From Anaerolineaceae bacterium (GTDB taxonomy: Bacteria > Chloroflexota > Anaerolineae > Aggregatilineales > Phototrophicaceae), in assembly GCA_020634115.1 (NCBI GenBank), contig JACKCH010000012.1:868001-932000 (forward strand): 64,000 bases of DNA, given 5' to 3'. This document shows, in pieces, positions 26,421-35,259 of this stretch. A program made the position numbers and the translations under genes. Below the pieces are notes generated by a model. The model was not told the DNA's origin. It did no database searches and saw only the letters and a program-made list of their open reading frames with translations. The number at the start of each line of letters is the position of its first letter. The first letter of the stretch is position 1.

Positions 26421-28778
26421 TTAGAACGGCGGACAGCTTGAGAACAGTTCCGTCACGGTATCCGCCCGAACCCAACCGGATAAACTGCCCCCTTCGATCC
26501 GTGCTTCGATAAAGTACCAGATACGCCCGTCCGTCGGGCCGCGTTCCTGGCGCAGGACATCCGCACCAGTATTGGGCGGCAAGAATCCGATCACCGCGTT
26601 ACGGGTGGAGGGGTCTGGCCGGACACGCACCGAGTCGCTACCAGGGTTGAAGATGCGGCACAGCACTGCCGGTGTATTCGTGATGGTGGGAATCGGTGTT
26701 TCAGTGGCGGTGCTGCTCGGCGTATAAGTTGGCGTAATGGTCGGTGTATGGGTCGGCGTCAGGGTATGGGTCGGCGTCAGCGAGGCCGTCACCGTCCAGG
26801 AAGGCGTGACTGTTGGCGAAGCGGTCACGGTTACAGATGGAGTCGCCGTCGGCGTGGGCGTGTTGCTCGGCGTCGGGGTGTTACTGGGTGTCGGCGTGTT
26901 GCTCGGCGTCGGGGTATTGCTGGCTGTCGGGGTGGGCGGCGGGAACAACAGCGGCGACCAGGTATTCTGCGTACCAATCAACACGATCAGGGCGATAATG
27001 ACAATCCCCACCAGGATCAACATAAGACGCAGCCTACCTTGCTGTCTGCTCCGGCGCACCTGATTCTCCAGACGCTGCACTTCGGAACGGCGACCCAAAA
27101 TGCGGAATGGCTCATCTTTCAGGGTAGCCAGCCACATTTCCGCTTCGGTCACATCACCCTCTTCCAGGGCAAACTCCGCTCTTTCCAGGTAGCGTCCCAG
27201 CAAATCCGTGACCGCTGTGCGGTAACGGGTATCCTGCGCATAGTCGTGCAGACCGGCCAGCATGGAGCGTGCCTGCGCCAGTTCGTTATCGAAGTTCTGC
27301 GCCACCAGCGCCGATGCGCGTTCAATGACCTGGCGTGCCCGCTGCATGTCGCTGGCCGCAGCACGAGTCTCCAGCAGTGACTCGGACAGATTCGGGTCAC
27401 CAGGGTCGAGTTTGACGCCCAGTTCCAGCAGATGTAATGCCTCGTTGGTCAGAGTCAGCCGTTCTTCCAGTGAATTCGCGTTACCCGCCCGCGTCAGCGT
27501 AGATTGCGACTGATTGTTAATCTGAGTTTTCACCCCCAGCAGGCGATTTTCAGCGTCCTTAACCAGTTGCAGGATACGCTGGCTGTCGGGCAGCACCTGA
27601 CGCAGTCGGGCGAGAATACCCAGAATATTTTGCAACTGCGCCACCTGGTCGGAAAGTGTGCCGCTGAGTGTCGTCAGGTCTACCGAAACGCGATCCGCGT
27701 CCTGCTGGATACGTCGGATGGTTTCGAGTCGTTCTTCAGCCTGAGGATCATTCGGGACAACACGCAGGGCACTCTCATATTTGCGCAGCGCCTCTGACCA
27801 GTTATCGGTCTTGATAAGCCGATCCCCCTCATTGAGCATATCGCGTGCCAGAGCGAGGTCCTGAATATCCAGCAGCGCCTGTTCAGCGTCCTTCCAGCTT
27901 GGCACACCGCTGCGTTCCGCCAGGTCACGGGCCTCCCGGTACAGGCGTTCCGCTTCTTCATAGTTCCCGGCGCGCACCAGCGAGTTCGCCCGGTTGTAGG
28001 ATACCCTGGCGTCAAAGGGGATGCGGTGGTCAGGGACAACCCCTCGAATCAGGTTGTCTTCGGCCTTCTGGCGATAGTCCAGCGCCGTCGGGTTGCCCGG
28101 TTGCTGGTTGAGTACCCGATTCGCCAGCTCAACGGTCTGTTGGTATTCCCCGGAATAGTATGCCTGAGTCAGTTCGGAGAGCGTCTCCTCAATATCCGCG
28201 CCCGCGTATAACGGCCCGCGTCCCGGCATCCGGCGTGAGGGCGGCTCTTGCCCAATTTCGCGTTCCGGCGCGGGATAACCGGAGGACGTGGGATACGCGG
28301 GGGGCGGTGGGGCGACAGGTTCGGCAGGCCGCTTTTCAGCGAGTGGCTGTTTGGGCGCGACCCGCTGCTGCACACCATAGCGGGTATACAGGTCGCTGAC
28401 CCGCTGCGCCGCCTGCTGGCTGCGAGCAGCAGCCTGTTGGAGCAGTTCCAATACATCCGAGTCCCGCGAATCGAGCGCCAGCGCCTCGGCCAGAATGTCA
28501 ATCGCCTCATCAATATCGTCGTCGTCCCCGGCGATTTCGATACGAATACGTGCTCGACGCACCAACCCACGCACCGTCGCAGCGGTGGGTGTGGTGGGAT
28601 TGCTCAAACGGGCAAGTTCAGCGAAAAGCGCCTGCGCCGCCGCTTCGTGCGGGGTGTTCTTGGCATCGGCCAACAGCGCACGCGCCTGTTCCTCTAATTG
28701 GGAGAGACTATCGGGGTCATCCGGCAAATGGTTAAGCTGGTGGCGGAGTTGATCCAGCCGTTGTCGCAAATTGTCCAT
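26421..28778 (-). CDS. TPR/coiled-coil membrane protein with TPTPSN stalk and extracellular SH3b domain
   Basis: A 785-residue bitopic protein. The N-terminal ~570 residues are cytoplasmic helices with TPR features (YSGEYQQTVELANRVLNQQPGNPTALDYRQ) and coiled-coil stretches. A membrane helix lies near 575-600 (LMLILVGIVIIALIVLIG). An extracellular Thr/Pro stalk with TPTPSN repeats follows, then a C-terminal SH3b unit (SDSVRVRPDPSTRNAVIG to SGWVRADTV). The ATG at 28778 has AGGGG six bases upstream; the ATG two codons earlier overlaps that site. The layout resembles the TPR-stalk protein at 16529, suggesting a lineage-specific class of envelope sensor. No enzymatic domain is visible. Confidence 0.75.
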   Translation of the reverse strand: MDNLRQRLDQLRHQLNHLPDDPDSLSQLEEQARALLADAKNTPHEAAAQALFAELARLSNPTTPTAATVRGLVRRARIRIEIAGDDDDIDEAIDILAEALALDSRDSDVLELLQQAAARSQQAAQRVSDLYTRYGVQQRVAPKQPLAEKRPAEPVAPPPPAYPTSSGYPAPEREIGQEPPSRRMPGRGPLYAGADIEETLSELTQAYYSGEYQQTVELANRVLNQQPGNPTALDYRQKAEDNLIRGVVPDHRIPFDARVSYNRANSLVRAGNYEEAERLYREARDLAERSGVPSWKDAEQALLDIQDLALARDMLNEGDRLIKTDNWSEALRKYESALRVVPNDPQAEERLETIRRIQQDADRVSVDLTTLSGTLSDQVAQLQNILGILARLRQVLPDSQRILQLVKDAENRLLGVKTQINNQSQSTLTRAGNANSLEERLTLTNEALHLLELGVKLDPGDPNLSESLLETRAAASDMQRARQVIERASALVAQNFDNELAQARSMLAGLHDYAQDTRYRTAVTDLLGRYLERAEFALEEGDVTEAEMWLATLKDEPFRILGRRSEVQRLENQVRRSRQQGRLRLMLILVGIVIIALIVLIGTQNTWSPLLFPPPTPTASNTPTPSNTPTPSNTPTPSNTPTPTATPSVTVTASPTVTPSWTVTASLTPTHTLTPTHTPTITPTYTPSSTATETPIPTITNTPAVLCRIFNPGSDSVRVRPDPSTRNAVIGFLPPNTGADVLRQERGPTDGRIWYFIEARIEGGSLSGWVRADTVTELFSSCPPF
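26720..26940 (-). repeat. In-frame 18-base tandem repeats coding TPTPSN
   Basis: About four near-perfect 18-base units encode TPTPSN and grade into more variable Thr/Pro-rich sequence toward the SH3b domain. They form the stalk of the surrounding membrane protein and are a likely site of length variation. Confidence 0.8.
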
Positions 28779-28830
28779 ACCCATCCCCTACATAAGGGTC
28801 ATCATATTACTCGCAGGTCTGACGAACGCT

Positions 28831-28859
28831 TCACGCTGCCCGATAGGGCAGACCCGTGA
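28831..28859 (-). terminator. Imperfect hairpin between the DUF47 and TPR/SH3 genes
   Basis: Two stacked stems (TCACG/CGTGA and CTGCCC/GGGCAG) with a 3-base bulge and a GATA/TATC loop. There is no T-tract. It could end the phosphate operon or act in the leader of the next gene. Confidence 0.35.
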
Positions 28860-28983
28860 GGTAGCCGTCATCAACCTGGGTGACGACTGAATCTCGTAAC
28901 CCCATGAAAGTTACCCCATTCAGGCGATGTGAGCAAGGGATATTTTGCCGGGGACGCGCTGCAATCGGTCAGCGCGGGTGGCA

Positions 28984-29640
28984 CTAATAAAACTTAACGA
29001 CAATATCGCTGATGATATTCGCGGCATCCTCAGCGGCCTGTACTGCATGAAACAGATGCCGGTAGATTTCGCGCAGTTTCATCATTTGAACGACATCCTG
29101 CAAGTCAGAGGGTTTTTTGAAAAGATTCGCAATGGCCTCCGCATAGAGGGTTTCCATCCGGTTTTCGATGGCTTTGGCCCGTACTGCGTGGCTGTCGGCC
29201 ACACTGGGATGCCGTTCCAGGCGTTCCATCGCCAGATGAATTTCCTCGGCGCTGTTATGCAGCATTTCCACCATGGTTTGCAGATATTCATTGGGCTGAA
29301 CGTCCAGGATATCCATTTCGCTGGTGGTGGAGTAAGCGTGGTCAAGGACATCATCAATCGCCCGCGACAATCCGAACAAATCTTCACGATCAATCGGCGT
29401 GACGAACGTGCGGTTCAGTTCATCAATCATCATCCGGCGAACTTCGTCGGCTTGTTTTTCAATATTGCGTACCTGAGTCGCGTTCTTTTTGCTCGGCTTC
29501 TTCATGTAATCCTGCAAGGCAGCGGTACCTTCCACAACCAGCGCGGATTGCTCTACCAAGCGAACAATAAAGTGGTTGGGTTTGCGGCGAAACAGGTTCT
29601 GACGCCAATTGCGAACTTGTGTGACGATCTTGTTGGTCAC
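28984..29640 (-). CDS. DUF47 (PhoU-like) phosphate transport regulator
   Basis: A 218-residue all-helical protein of the DUF47/YkaA family, a PhoU-like three-helix-bundle protein that accompanies PiT transporters. Motifs are HFIVRLVEQSALVVEG, IEKQADEVRRMMIDELNRTFVTPIDREDL (the family's metal-binding E-x3-D and D-R-E-D patterns) and the final YRHLFHAVQAAEDAANIISDIVVK. The GTG start overlaps the PiT stop by four bases (GTGA) and has GGAG seven bases upstream, so the two are translationally coupled. It probably controls the transporter or phosphate signalling. Confidence 0.92.
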   Translation of the reverse strand: MTNKIVTQVRNWRQNLFRRKPNHFIVRLVEQSALVVEGTAALQDYMKKPSKKNATQVRNIEKQADEVRRMMIDELNRTFVTPIDREDLFGLSRAIDDVLDHAYSTTSEMDILDVQPNEYLQTMVEMLHNSAEEIHLAMERLERHPSVADSHAVRAKAIENRMETLYAEAIANLFKKPSDLQDVVQMMKLREIYRHLFHAVQAAEDAANIISDIVVKFY

Positions 29641-30623
29641 AGCATCACTCCTTCCAAAAGGCGATAGACAATGACAGTAATCAGGGCGGAAAACGGAAGC
29701 GTCAATAACCAACCGAGAAGGATTTGCTGCACGACCCCCCACCGCACCTTTTGCAACCGGTCAGCACTGCCCGCGCCTAGAATGGATGAGGTGACGACCT
29801 GTGCCCCGCTCACCGGCCCGCCCAAAAGACCGGCGACAAAAATGATACCTGCGGACGAAATCTGAGCGCCGAAACCATGTATCGGACGAATTCGGTAGAA
29901 TTTCCCACCCAGCATCTTGATTAACCGCCAGCCTCCCGCGAGTGTCCCAGCACCAATCGCTAATGCGCTGAGGGCAACAACCCATTCCGGCACAGCGAAA
30001 TGGGGTAAGATACCGGTGGCAACCAGGCCGAGCGTCATCATGGCGATGATCTTCTGCCCGTCGTTGGCACCAAATGAAATTGCCATAAATAGCCCGACGA
30101 GAATCTGCCCCCGGTTAAACCAACGGTTGATATGGGGATCAGCCCATTGGGTAGCGAAGTAGATCAGGCGTACCATAAAATAAGCGACGAACAGTCCCAG
30201 TACTGGGGAAAGAAACAACCCGGCCAGCACCTTGTACAAGCCACTGACCTGAATCGACTCCGGCCCGAAACCGGCCCATCCTGCCCCGATAATCCCCCCG
30301 ATTAAGGATTGGGAAATGCTGGTCGGGATACGCGCCCAGAGTGTAAAGCTGCTCCACAGAATCGCGCCCACCAGCGCGGAGACCACTACATGCGGCGTCA
30401 CTGCTTGCGGACTGACAAAATCCACCGCAATCGTGCTGGCGACGGCCACACCCATCGCAAACGGCCCGATAGCAATTCCAATAGCCGCCAGCAGCAGCGC
30501 CGAACGTGGCCCCATCGCCCGTGATGAAATAATCGTTGCAACGACGCTAGCTGAACCATGCAGACCGTTGAGATAACCGTATGCGATGGACAGGATCAGG
30601 ATGATGGCAAAGGAGGCAAGCAC
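29637..30623 (-). CDS. pit: PiT family inorganic phosphate transporter
   Basis: A 328-residue membrane transporter with about ten helices that imports phosphate with a cation. The duplicated PiT signature is present: N-terminal YGYLNGLHGSASVVATIISS and second-half SFGANDGQKIIAMMTLGL. The segment SQSLIGGIIGAGWAG matches the conserved S/T-x-T/S-H-A-IxGA region but is altered. The N-terminal copy has Leu-Asn-Gly where Phe-Asn-Gly or Asn-Asp is usual, typical of short bacterial PiT forms. The start is GTG with a weak ribosome site. It is the first gene of a pit-DUF47 operon. Confidence 0.92.
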   Translation of the reverse strand: MLASFAIILILSIAYGYLNGLHGSASVVATIISSRAMGPRSALLLAAIGIAIGPFAMGVAVASTIAVDFVSPQAVTPHVVVSALVGAILWSSFTLWARIPTSISQSLIGGIIGAGWAGFGPESIQVSGLYKVLAGLFLSPVLGLFVAYFMVRLIYFATQWADPHINRWFNRGQILVGLFMAISFGANDGQKIIAMMTLGLVATGILPHFAVPEWVVALSALAIGAGTLAGGWRLIKMLGGKFYRIRPIHGFGAQISSAGIIFVAGLLGGPVSGAQVVTSSILGAGSADRLQKVRWGVVQQILLGWLLTLPFSALITVIVYRLLEGVML

Positions 30624-30906
30624 GTCTGCGCACTCACTAAACTTTAAGAGTAGTTTAAGAATACACTAAATCTCTTAATGTTTCAACCCTTTGCCGGGGC
30701 GTGGTTCGCGTGGAACGGTTGTAGTTGGAAGGTACGCAGCTCGGACGATCTTTCCCGTAGGGGCATCATACCCTTACCTACCTATCAACTGCGCAAGTCC
30801 TAATAGTGTGGTCTGAATTTTGAAGAGCAATTTCGGGAAGGGTATCCAGTCAGGGAATATGCTGGGCAGGGGTGGTGGATGACAACCTGGTTAGCGGCGT
30901 GGTGAT

Positions 30907-31278
30907 TCACGTACCGTTTGCTGATAATCCGCGAAAGAATTGAATCGCGCCGAAGATAACCGCGCCCCAGGCAATGATGTATCGGCCACCAGTCGGGCTG
31001 GCCGCAGCGGCATTATAACTCAGGATGGTGACTACCAACCCGATGACACAGATTGCTCCACCGACCATCATGTTGCGTTGGGCAGCTTTGCGAACGGTTT
31101 CCCGCCGCAGTCTGGACAAATTGCCGACAACAGTACGTGCCGCCTCTTTCGTGAGACCTTTCTCAATCAGAGCTTGCTCAATTCGGTATTCGGATGTGCC
31201 TTGTTTCATCATACCGGCAGCAAATTGATAAATTGCCTGTACTACCTGTTCCGTGCTGGGTTGTGGAGGTGTACTCAT
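30907..31278 (-). CDS. Small protein with helical domain and two membrane helices
   Basis: A 123-residue protein. Residues 5-70 form a soluble helical region (AIYQFAAGMMKQGTSEYRIEQALIEKGLTKEAA) resembling short UBA/SHOCT-like oligomerising modules. Two hydrophobic segments follow, near 72-90 (MMVGGAICVIGLVVTILSY) and 98-115 (YIIAWGAVIFGAIQFF). Proteins of this design are common in Chloroflexota and related lineages, with no known role. A GGGGGAATTCC ribosome region precedes the ATG. It is monocistronic. Confidence 0.65.
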   Translation of the reverse strand: MSTPPQPSTEQVVQAIYQFAAGMMKQGTSEYRIEQALIEKGLTKEAARTVVGNLSRLRRETVRKAAQRNMMVGGAICVIGLVVTILSYNAAAASPTGGRYIIAWGAVIFGAIQFFRGLSANGT

Positions 31279-31450
31279 GGAATTCCCCCTTACATGATAT
31301 ACAGATGCTTAACCAGCATTATAGGGGGAAAACGGCATTGGGAGCAAAGAGAATGTAATTGGAGTATGCAGGCTGTTCGACCAGAAGTAAGGGCGCACAT
31401 TGTACGCCCTTATTAAACTGTTATAGACTGTTCAGAATCTGGAATAGATT

Positions 31451-32287
31451 CTAATACTTCCGCACCAGGGCTTTGTAGACCGGTGGCTGGCGATTCTGGA
31501 TAAACTGGAACTCTTCACGGTACTTGCGCACTTCGTCCAGGTCAATCCGGGCGACAGCAAAACCTTCCAAGGGCGCGCCGGTTTCCGGGTCGGTTTCGCT
31601 GGCAAGCGAGGCGTGAATCTGCCCACGCGGGCCGACCACCATACTCTCGCCGCCAAAGTTGAGCGTAACATCCTCACCGATACGGTTGGCGGCCACCATG
31701 AAAATTGAGTTTTCATAAGCGCGAGCGCGAATATAGGTTTTCCACTCGTCAATGTGCGAGGCTTCCCAGTTCGCCATCACGCAGATAATTTCCGCGCCAT
31801 CCAGCGCGAGGCTGCGGGCGACTTCTGGGAACGCCAGGTCATAGCCGACCATCAGGCCGATATTGCCGATTTCGGTAGGAATAATCGGGAGTTTGAAACC
31901 CTCACGAAAGGCCATGCGTTCTTCACCGCGAAGATGGATTTTGTTGTATACGTCGAGCAGTTCTCCATCCGGCCCGACCAGGATAGCCGAGTTATAAAGC
32001 ACACTTTCGACCCGTTCCTTCGTGACCATACCAAAAGCGATATAGATACCATATTCGTTCGCCCGCTGTGCCAACAGGTTGATCGTAGGGCCGGGAACAC
32101 GCTGCGCGAGTTCGGTAAACCGCACCCCCAGCTCGTACCCGCTGGTGATGAGTTCCGGGAACACGATCAGGTCTACTTTTTGCTGCGAGGCGATCTTAGA
32201 AATGGTTTCGGTCATCTTGACCAGATTTTCTTCCGGTTCGCCCAGTTTGGGACTCATCTGAACGGTTGCTACCGTGATTTCGCGCAT
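31451..32287 (-). CDS. Nitrilase-superfamily protein lacking the catalytic cysteine
   Basis: A 278-residue protein of the carbon-nitrogen hydrolase fold. The catalytic Glu (FPELITSG, residue 45) and Lys (YNKIHLRG, residue 116) are in place. The nucleophile motif, normally G-x-x-I/V-C-Y/F-D-x-x-F-P-E, reads GLMVGYDLAFPE, with Gly148 (codon at 31844-31846) where Cys is expected. It is therefore unlikely to hydrolyse amides or nitriles by the usual thioester route and may be a binding or regulatory protein. A sequencing error (TGC read as GGC) cannot be excluded. Length and the rest of the fold are normal. The gene is monocistronic. Confidence 0.9.
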   Translation of the reverse strand: MREITVATVQMSPKLGEPEENLVKMTETISKIASQQKVDLIVFPELITSGYELGVRFTELAQRVPGPTINLLAQRANEYGIYIAFGMVTKERVESVLYNSAILVGPDGELLDVYNKIHLRGEERMAFREGFKLPIIPTEIGNIGLMVGYDLAFPEVARSLALDGAEIICVMANWEASHIDEWKTYIRARAYENSIFMVAANRIGEDVTLNFGGESMVVGPRGQIHASLASETDPETGAPLEGFAVARIDLDEVRKYREEFQFIQNRQPPVYKALVRKY

Positions 32288-32582
32288 AAACGATCATCCT
32301 TGTATCAAGAGCCGGTCACTATCTTATATACCCATTGTACCCTCAACTGCCATTTTACACGACCCACAGTTAAGCGTATTCATGTAATCTGATTGCAGGA
32401 CAAAGGGCAGATCGCTATAATCGCACCTTTCTATTTTTCGGGGGATTTTGCCGGGAACTTTCTTGATCTCCGATCAATGATCTGGCTGGCTACAATGGGA
32501 TAAGAGAGAGTTGCCATCAGTGTGAGTCCTGCTGCCTGCATATCAGTCCTTTATTTGTCAATTTTTTATGAGAGGGAGAAAA
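32288..32582. other. Divergent intergenic region
   Basis: This 295-base gap between the nitrilase-like gene and the exported hydrolase gene should hold both promoters. A TACAAT near 32480 is a possible -10 for the hydrolase, without a matched -35. No RNA gene or repeat is recognised. Confidence 0.4.
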
Positions 32583-33425
32583 ATGAAACATTTGCGATGG
32601 TTAAAACTGATCGGGCTGGCGGGGGTGTTGAGCCTGCTGCTAGTGATTTCCAGTGTCGCGGCCCAGGAAGCAACCTTACCCACGCCGACGGAGAGCGGTA
32701 TGGCTCCGGTCAACAATATTGAAATGTACTATGCGACCTACGGCGACCCCACGAATACGCCGGTGGTGCTGCTGCACGGCGGGCTTGGGAATGCAGATTA
32801 TTTCGTGAATCAGATTCCCGCCCTGGTCGAAGATTATTATGTAATTACGGCGGATAGTCGCGGGCATGGTCGTTCGACGATGTCAGAGCAGCAGATTGGT
32901 TATGCACTGATGGCGTCGGATGTCCTCGCGCTGATGGACTATCTCAAGATTGATGCGGCGAACCTGGTGGGGTGGAGCGATGGTGGCATCATTGGACTGT
33001 ATATTGCCATCCATAATCCAGAACGCCTGATTAAACTCATTGCCTACGGTGCGAACTATATCCCGTCCGGTGTGCGAGCGGATGTGGGCGAAAGCGAACG
33101 GTTTAACACCTATATCGAAATGGCCGCCGGGGATTACCTAAAACTGTCACCCACGCCCGATGGCTTCGATGCGTTTTTGGCAAATATCGGCAATATGTGG
33201 GCAACCGAGCCGAATTTCACCTCGGAAGAACTCAACGGGATTACGACACCAACCCTGATTCTGGATGGCATGGAAGAAGAAGCGATTTACCCTGAACATG
33301 CCCTGGAAATGGCGAAGCTCATCCCAACGGCGGACCTGCTGCTGATGGGTGGTATTGGTCACTTTGCAATGTGGGATAAAACCGAGGCGTTCAATCACAT
33401 TCTGCTGGACTACCTCGGCCAATAA
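32583..33425 (+). CDS. Exported alpha/beta hydrolase
   Basis: A 280-residue secreted hydrolase. Residues 1-28 form a signal peptide (WLKLIGLAGVLSLLLVISSVAAQ). The alpha/beta fold shows the oxyanion segment LLHGGLG, the nucleophile elbow GWSDGG, a candidate acid in LILDGMEEE and the catalytic His in GIGHFAMW. This triad suits an esterase or lipase-like role; the substrate cannot be read. The ATG at 32583 follows GAGAGGGAG; an earlier in-frame ATG at 32568 lacks a site. It ends in a strong terminator, so it is probably a single-gene unit. Confidence 0.88.
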   Translation: MKHLRWLKLIGLAGVLSLLLVISSVAAQEATLPTPTESGMAPVNNIEMYYATYGDPTNTPVVLLHGGLGNADYFVNQIPALVEDYYVITADSRGHGRSTMSEQQIGYALMASDVLALMDYLKIDAANLVGWSDGGIIGLYIAIHNPERLIKLIAYGANYIPSGVRADVGESERFNTYIEMAAGDYLKLSPTPDGFDAFLANIGNMWATEPNFTSEELNGITTPTLILDGMEEEAIYPEHALEMAKLIPTADLLLMGGIGHFAMWDKTEAFNHILLDYLGQ

Positions 33426-33481
33426 TACGTTCCGTTGAATCCGGTGTATTCACCGGGTATTCACTGAACGAGACTTGCTCT

Positions 33482-33530
33482 GAACTCCCTTCTCCCTTAT
33501 ATTCGGGTGGAGCGGGGAGTTCTGTTTTTG
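33482..33530 (+). terminator. Terminator after the exported hydrolase gene
   Basis: Outer stem GAACTCCC / GGGAGTTC encloses an inner CTCCC / GGGTGGAG pairing, followed by TGTTTTT. Confidence 0.75.
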
Positions 33531-33561
33531 CTACCCCTCCCCTGTTGTGATGAACACACCC

Positions 33562-33567
33562 TATAAT
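33562..33567 (+). promoter_or_regulatory. -10 box candidate for the LysM protein gene
   Basis: A perfect TATAAT lies 39 bases before the start at 33606, without an obvious -35. Confidence 0.45.
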
Positions 33568-33605
33568 GAGGGTATTGGATTGGCTGTAGATGCGAGGTAC
33601 TTCCT

Positions 33606-34673
33606 ATGCTGCGTATTTTATCTTCGGTCGTGTTGCTCTGCTTATTGATGAGCATCGTCGCCGCTCAGACTAACCCGACTCCGGTCACACTGAACCCCGA
33701 CGACCCCCGCCCGGCGGTATGTGCCGCGCCATCGCTGCCAAACTTCACCGCACATATTGTCCGCCCGGGTGAACGGTTAGTGGACTTACTCCGGGGGACA
33801 AGTGGATTTAGCCTGACGCAAATCGCAGCGTTGAACTGCCTGGACGACCCGGCAGCGCTACCAATCGGCGCGGTGATCTGGCTGCCACGCAGCGCGCCCG
33901 ACCTGATTACCGCACCACCATTCGACTCCGACCCAACGACCGACACGGTGGAAATCCTCTCATTTGCCGCGAGCAGCCCCACAACCAATAATGAGGCCGG
34001 AATCTCATTCAATTGGGAGGCGGTTGGCACGGTGGCTTACTTTTACTCCTGCCCGCTAGCGTCAGAAGCGCCGTGTCCGCGCCCGGTAGACGCAAATCCC
34101 GTCCCGTTGACCTATACCACGCCGGTTTTCGGCGGATTCCTCGCTGCCGGGCCGGTGCGCTACCGCCTGGAAGTGGTGGATGGTGAGGCAGTCGCCACTC
34201 AGGATGTGACGGTGAATATCACCTGCGCGCAGGCCGTGCTGGGCATTTTCAGCGATTACCAGGTCTGCCCCTCTGCCGCGCCGCTATACACGTCTGCTGC
34301 CTGGCAGCCCTTTGAGAGTGGAGTCATGATCTGGTGGTCGGATACGCTGCAAATCTGGGTGTTGAACAGCGCCGACCACAGTGTGCGGGTTTATGATGAC
34401 ACCTACCAGGAAGGCGACCCCGACCCAACCGACCAGGCTCCCGAAGGCCTCATCACGCCGGTACGCGGTTTCGGCAAGCTATGGGCAGCACTAGGCGGCG
34501 CGGAGTCCCCCCTGGGATGGGCACTTTCGCCAGAGATTGGCTATCAGGTCGCCCGCCAGCCTGCCGGGGATGTATCCTACACGACCTATTTACGCGGGCC
34601 GGACGAGAACGTCTACGCGGTTACTTTTGTGCCGGGGCAGGATGCCGGATTCTGGCTGGCGTTATCCGAATAA
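33606..34673 (+). CDS. Exported LysM-domain protein
   Basis: A 355-residue secreted protein with a signal peptide (ILSSVVLLCLLMSIVAAQ). An N-terminal LysM-like unit covers residues ~48-95 (HIVRPGERLVDLLRGTSGF to PIGAVIWLP), predicted to bind peptidoglycan or chitin-like glycans. An Ig-like middle (~115-205) contains paired Cys. The C-terminal half holds a repeat-like region ending LGGAESPLGWALSPEIG, reminiscent of LGFP-type wall-binding motifs. It is probably wall-attached; no catalytic motif is seen. GAGG precedes the start. A TPR gene follows after 32 bases and may be co-transcribed. Confidence 0.75.
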   Translation: MLRILSSVVLLCLLMSIVAAQTNPTPVTLNPDDPRPAVCAAPSLPNFTAHIVRPGERLVDLLRGTSGFSLTQIAALNCLDDPAALPIGAVIWLPRSAPDLITAPPFDSDPTTDTVEILSFAASSPTTNNEAGISFNWEAVGTVAYFYSCPLASEAPCPRPVDANPVPLTYTTPVFGGFLAAGPVRYRLEVVDGEAVATQDVTVNITCAQAVLGIFSDYQVCPSAAPLYTSAAWQPFESGVMIWWSDTLQIWVLNSADHSVRVYDDTYQEGDPDPTDQAPEGLITPVRGFGKLWAALGGAESPLGWALSPEIGYQVARQPAGDVSYTTYLRGPDENVYAVTFVPGQDAGFWLALSE

Positions 34674-34705
34674 GACGATAAATGCATTGAGAAAGGATGC
34701 CTGAT

Positions 34706-35251
34706 ATGGCACGCCTGACACAGCGAATCGGCTTCACCCGTTACGAAGCGGACGAGCATTACAGGTTGGCGCTGGACGCCTACCGCAAGAATCGCTTTGA
34801 CACCGCGATCATGCACATGAACGATGCCATTGCACTCTTGCCGTCCAAAGCAGAATACTACGCGACGCGCGGGTTTTTCTATCTGGAAGATGATGTACCC
34901 GACAAAGCTTTGTTGGATTTTGAAAAGGCGCTCAAGATTAACCGTCTCGAAATGCTGGCGCATTACGGGCGGGGTGTGATTGCTTATAAAGATGGCAATA
35001 TCGAGGAGGCACTGGCGCACTTCATGGACGCCTACAAAGCCGCCCCCAAGCGCCCGGAGACCCTGTATTACCTGGCGCTGATCCACCACCGGCAGCACCT
35101 TAATGCCGCCGCGAAACAGTGGATGGAATTAGCTCAGGCCGGATTTGACGCCGCCGGTGATAAACGCAAAAGTGATTCCGCCCGCTGGCTTAAGGAAATC
35201 GAGAAGGCGTTGGACGTGCAATCACTACCAGGGGCGCAGCGGGAATTGTGA
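34706..35251 (+). CDS. TPR-repeat protein
   Basis: A 181-residue soluble protein with about three to four tetratricopeptide repeats: EADEHYRLALDAYRKNRFDTAI, AEYYATRGFFYLEDDVPDKAL, AHYGRGVIAYKDGNIEEAL and ETLYYLALIHHRQHLNAAAKQW. The ATG at 34706 is chosen because AAAGGA lies eight bases before it; the ATG at 34697 overlaps that site. The gene lies 32 bases after the exported LysM gene and converges with the Cys-motif protein gene, with eight bases between their stops. Partner unknown. Confidence 0.8.
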   Translation: MARLTQRIGFTRYEADEHYRLALDAYRKNRFDTAIMHMNDAIALLPSKAEYYATRGFFYLEDDVPDKALLDFEKALKINRLEMLAHYGRGVIAYKDGNIEEALAHFMDAYKAAPKRPETLYYLALIHHRQHLNAAAKQWMELAQAGFDAAGDKRKSDSARWLKEIEKALDVQSLPGAQREL

Positions 35252-35259
35252 TAGTCAGA

